From Guillardia theta CCMP2712 (taxonomy: Eukaryota > Cryptophyceae > Pyrenomonadales > Geminigeraceae), in NCBI RefSeq assembly GCF_000315625.1, contig NW_005434655.1, positions 34,637 through 67,088 of the forward strand: 32,452 nucleotides of DNA. Direction: 5' to 3'. The notes beneath the pieces are model-generated. The model had not been told where the DNA came from, did no database searches, and saw nothing but the letters and a program-made list of their open reading frames with translations. Positions 29,331-32,452 of the stretch are shown in pieces; position 1 is the stretch's first letter; each line of letters opens with the position of its first letter. Both the position numbers and the translations under genes were made by a program.

Positions 29331-30187
29331 GCAGGGGTGGGGGGTCCGACATTGGATAATTAGGGTGTAAGTAGGGGTACTATGAGATGGATTTGAGGGG
29401 GTAGTGGTACCTTAGTGGGTCGAAGGGTGGGGTTCAATCGGTAGCTGATCTTCCGACTTGCTCCTGTTCATCGGAGAAGTTCATGATTTATTTATAGAGC
29501 CCTCCAAAAGTTCAGGTATGATTTGCAGTCGCTGTGCCAGTCGGCTGATCGGCCCTGGAGAAGTTCAGTCATTTAGTTCATGGTGGCTTTGGAAGGACAG
29601 AAATGACCGGTCGCACGAATGTAGCCGAAGCGAGGAGGCGAGGAGATCAGCGAGGAGGAGGAGGAGGAGGAGGAGGAGAGAGAGAAGAGTAGAGGCAGGG
29701 AAGGAGCTCGAGGTAGGAGGGAGCAGGAGTGAGACGGAGAGCTTTGGGAAGAGAAGGATCGAATCGAACAAGATGAGGCTGGTGGTGGAGTCGGGAGGGA
29801 TGTGAAGGTGGGAGAGGAGGAGATGATTGAAAACGATGACTGTTGAGATGGAATGCTGGAATAATTGCAGTGAGGAGAAGGATCAAGGCATATGATTTTG
29901 ATGTACGGGGAGTGGCGTATGCGGGGCAAAGAGGAGGTGAAGTTTGACAGGACGTAAGAAAGGTTAGTGAGAGGATTGTCTGTCTCTCTCTGTGTGTGGA
30001 AAGGGGATAGGAACAAGGGATCAGTCGAAGAGGAGGTCAGGGAGCGATTGAGCGAGGAAGCTGGAGAGGACGAACCGATCAGAGGAGTTGTATCCGGAGG
30101 CACTCGACTGATTGGTTTTGACTATCACAGGATGAGAGAGACTTCTTAGAGGCAGGTCGAAGAAGCCGGAAGCTAGTTCATCTAAGG
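29331..30187. promoter_or_regulatory. Upstream region of the channel gene, with a GTAGGGG-rich spacer
   Basis: No gene seen. About 29340-29440 has GGGTGTAAGTAGGGGTAC, GAGGGGGTAGTGGTACC and GGGTGGGGTTCAATCGG. It follows the GC-rich block in the same order as around 23560-24100, but reversed. A GGA microsatellite lies at about 29654-29680. The last 200 nt hold in-frame stops before the channel ATG and probably form its 5' UTR. Confidence 0.4.
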
Positions 30188-32408
30188 ATGAATCTTGGCC
30201 TCAAGAGAAAGTCCAGCATTCTTGCTACTTTGTTCGCAAATGAATTGCAGGGTGAATCGCAAGCAGTCCTCCTCAGCAAGGAAATCTTTCGACTGAACAT
30301 CGACAGTGTTGACTTGTGGGCGCCATGCTCGGCCAGTCTGTTGCCGCGTTCTATCTCGTTGCTGGACAAGGAGAGCATGAATCAAGTGCATGTCCCCCTG
30401 GACATCATCTGCGGCATTGAACAAGTCGGAGGGAGGGCGGAAACCAAAAACTTGACCCTGATCAGGATCCAAGAGTCGGAGGTCCACACCAAGTATGTTA
30501 CCTACTGGATCTTGGTGCTTTCAACGAAGATGGAGTCAGCGTTCAACGGGAGGAGCGTGCACTTGAGGTTCGAGGAGGAGGACGAGGCGACACGATGGAA
30601 TCAGGAGATCACAAAGTTGATCAAGCATCGCCTAGCCAGCGAGCACATCGCAAGGGAAGGCAGGCTAAGGATATTCAGGGACCTGAGTCGAAGGGCATAC
30701 TACAGCCGACCCTTCCAGTCGGTCTTTGCGCTACTGATCGGCATGAACTTCTTGATCAACATGATAGAGGCTGAAATTCGGCCGGCGGACAACTCTGCCC
30801 AGAAGTTCACTTTCGACCGTTTCGACATGTTCTTCACCTCCCTCTTCGCCTTCGAGTTTGTTTGGAACTTCTCGTCCAATGTGTCAAAAAAATTCTTCGA
30901 GGACGGTTGGAACTGGTTTGACTTCTTTGTTGTCGTCATGTCAATATCTTCATTCATCGTCTCGGGAGTCCCGATCCTCACTGTCTTTCGGCTGCTTCGA
31001 GTATTCAAGGCTCTGCGGCTCTTCCGGCAGTTCAAATCCCTCAGAATCATCTTCAACTCTCTCCTCGCAAGTGTCTTCCCCATCATCAACTCAGTCTTCA
31101 TCCTACTCGTCGTTACCGCCATCTTCGCCATCCTCGCTGTCCAGGTGCTGCTCTCGACCTCTGTCGTCTCCGCATTTGACAAGCTCCTTTCCAGCTGTAC
31201 GGCTACCGCTCGGATCAGTTTTCAAACTTCCAGCAGGCAATCTTCTCGCTCTACCAGGTGGCAACTGGCGACGCTTGGGCGTCGGGAATCGCTCGTCCTC
31301 TCTTCTACAAGCTTGACTCGAAGCCTGATCCCTCGGTATCTCCGCAGTTTGACAACTTAGACTTGTCAAACTTTCATGCTGCGCCAAGCTGTAACGACTG
31401 ACGTACGGCTGGTAGGTCATGCCGTTCTTCACCGCCTACTCCATCCTCTCGTCGCGGATCCTCATCAACGTCGTTGTGGCCGTCCTGCTCGACAACTTCA
31501 TCAGATGCGTCAAGGTCGAGGAGTGGAAGGAGCTGCAAGCGGAGCTGGAGAAGGAGCGGCAAGGGATCGAGGTGTCTTCGAGGGTGCTGGACCCTCTCAT
31601 GAAGTACCTGTCCAAGCACGACACGGAAGAGCACTTCCAGGCGCAGGTGCAGAAAGTTTTCAGCATCGTCAACTTCAAGCTCAAGGAGAGCGTCAACTTC
31701 GACGACGTGCACAAGGGGCTGAAGGCGCTGGGGCTGAAGCCGATGATCGAGCTGAGAAAAGATGACTTTGACTACATCACAGCTGAAGGGAGATACTGTA
31801 ACGAGCTGGGGGAGATCTCAGCTGAGAACTTCTCGAAGATGATCAGCAGGCAGTACAAGATGTTCTGCGCGAGGAAGCTCTGCGATCTTCAGAAAATCAC
31901 CGACGGGGCGGACATGGTTGTCCATCTGGCAACCAAGATGGTGCTGGTGATGGAGGACCCTGACTGGAAAAGCGACGATCTCTTCAGATGGAAGTCGAAG
32001 GGGAGAAAGAAGGAGGAGGAGGAGGAGGAGGAGGAGGAGGAGGAATCAGTTTCAAATCGTCACTACCCTGAGAGTCTCCATGATCTGCCCAAGAGCGTCC
32101 TGATCGAGAATCTTGAGAGGATCAAGCAAGAGAGGAACGAGTACAAGTTCCAGCTGGACTGCATGGAGAGGAGGATGAAGCTGCAAGGCCCTCCTCTATC
32201 CCTGGCCGACAAGTTTGAGATGCTGGCTCCTCGACAGGACGCGTCGCCTCCCCACGTCAACCGCTTCGTTCCATCCATCTTCCCTAGTGGGCTGCTACCC
32301 TTGGACGGCTCCTCCTGGAGGCGCCAAGGAGGAGCTGCTGGGGGCGAGGAGGGTCAGGCAAGAAAAGTGAGGGGGCACTGGGGTGCTGATAGTCTATTTG
32401 TCGCATAA
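30188..32408 (+). CDS. Single-domain voltage-gated cation channel with PH-like N-terminus
   Basis: Exons 30188-31144, 31195-31335 and 31416-32408; introns of 50 and 80 nt, both phase 0; 696 residues. Residues about 20-150 resemble a PH-type domain, ending HLRFEEEDEATRWNQEI. Membrane segments: S1 178-197, S2 209-231, S3 241-260. S4 has a basic residue at every third position (R268, R271, K274, R277, R280, K283, R286). S5 is 298-319 and S6 367-394 (ILINVVVAVLLDNFI). The pore helix and filter, FQQAIFSLYQVATGDAW, lie in exon 2, with D345 as the only acidic filter residue. The cytosolic tail carries an EF-hand/IQ-like region (about 440-500), a poly-Glu run and a coiled coil. The architecture is that of one repeat of Cav/Nav channels, so four subunits would form the pore; the filter would then be a ring of four Asp, suggesting Ca2+ or non-selective cation flow (inference). 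Plasma or flagellar membrane. Confidence 0.88.
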
Positions 32409-32452
32409 AGCCGTGCCAAGCAACCGCTGCTCCCTGAATCCTCCTCCTCCTC

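Noticed and set aside
28777-29352. 191-codon minus-strand frame over the GC-rich block
   Set aside because: It spans a block whose relatives elsewhere carry no shared frame; no domain or splice partner seen.

Overview
The window is nuclear DNA from a eukaryotic alga. The best match I can infer is a cryptophyte of the Guillardia type. Eight of the eleven genes are built from exons joined by GT-AG introns, many only 43-65 nt long, with phases that agree at every junction I traced. One product starts with a signal peptide followed directly by Phe at the predicted cleavage site (AHAAA/FAPS), the bipartite targeting signal of red-lineage complex plastids. Coding regions are GC-rich and full of trinucleotide and hexanucleotide runs (poly-E, poly-S, poly-Q, poly-P). 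The species assignment is inference; the exon structures are read from the sequence.

Layout, left to right: (1) minus, 28-2014, signal-peptide protein with Pro/Ser-rich and coiled-coil parts, continuing off the left edge; (2) plus, 3120-3998, putative transcription factor with two Zn2Cys6 clusters; (3) plus, 4438-5799, intronless PIF/Harbinger-transposase-derived protein with an eroded catalytic core; (4) plus, 6189-6862, HIT-family nucleotide hydrolase, probably mitochondrial; (5) minus, 6921-13544, an intronless 2207-residue LRR/ankyrin/C2/IQ scaffold ending only 58 nt from the HIT gene (convergent pair); (6) minus, 13898-15580, ARMT1/DUF89 damage-control phosphatase in six exons; (7) plus, 16385-18064, predicted type II membrane coiled-coil protein, divergent from gene 6; (8) minus, 18467-23080, ten-exon coiled-coil protein with an IQ motif, convergent with gene 7; (9) plus, 25081-26490, twelve-exon TLC-domain membrane protein, including a 13-nt exon; (10) plus, 27017-28697, twelve-exon plastid-targeted hexose-6-phosphate epimerase; (11) plus, 30188-32408, three-exon single-domain voltage-gated cation channel.

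The genes do not form a pathway and are arranged as independent eukaryotic transcription units. Two non-coding sequence types recur between them. One is very GC-rich blocks (near 2095, 5810, 23755, 26600 and 28700) carrying perfect short palindromes and repeated GTACGGT, GAGTCACT and GGCCGGGCC words. The other is spacers rich in GTAGGGG/CCCCTAC (near 2740, 15890, 23560 and 29340). They look like members of two dispersed families and are the least explained part of the window. I saw no rRNA, tRNA, CRISPR array, insertion sequence or plasmid-type element.
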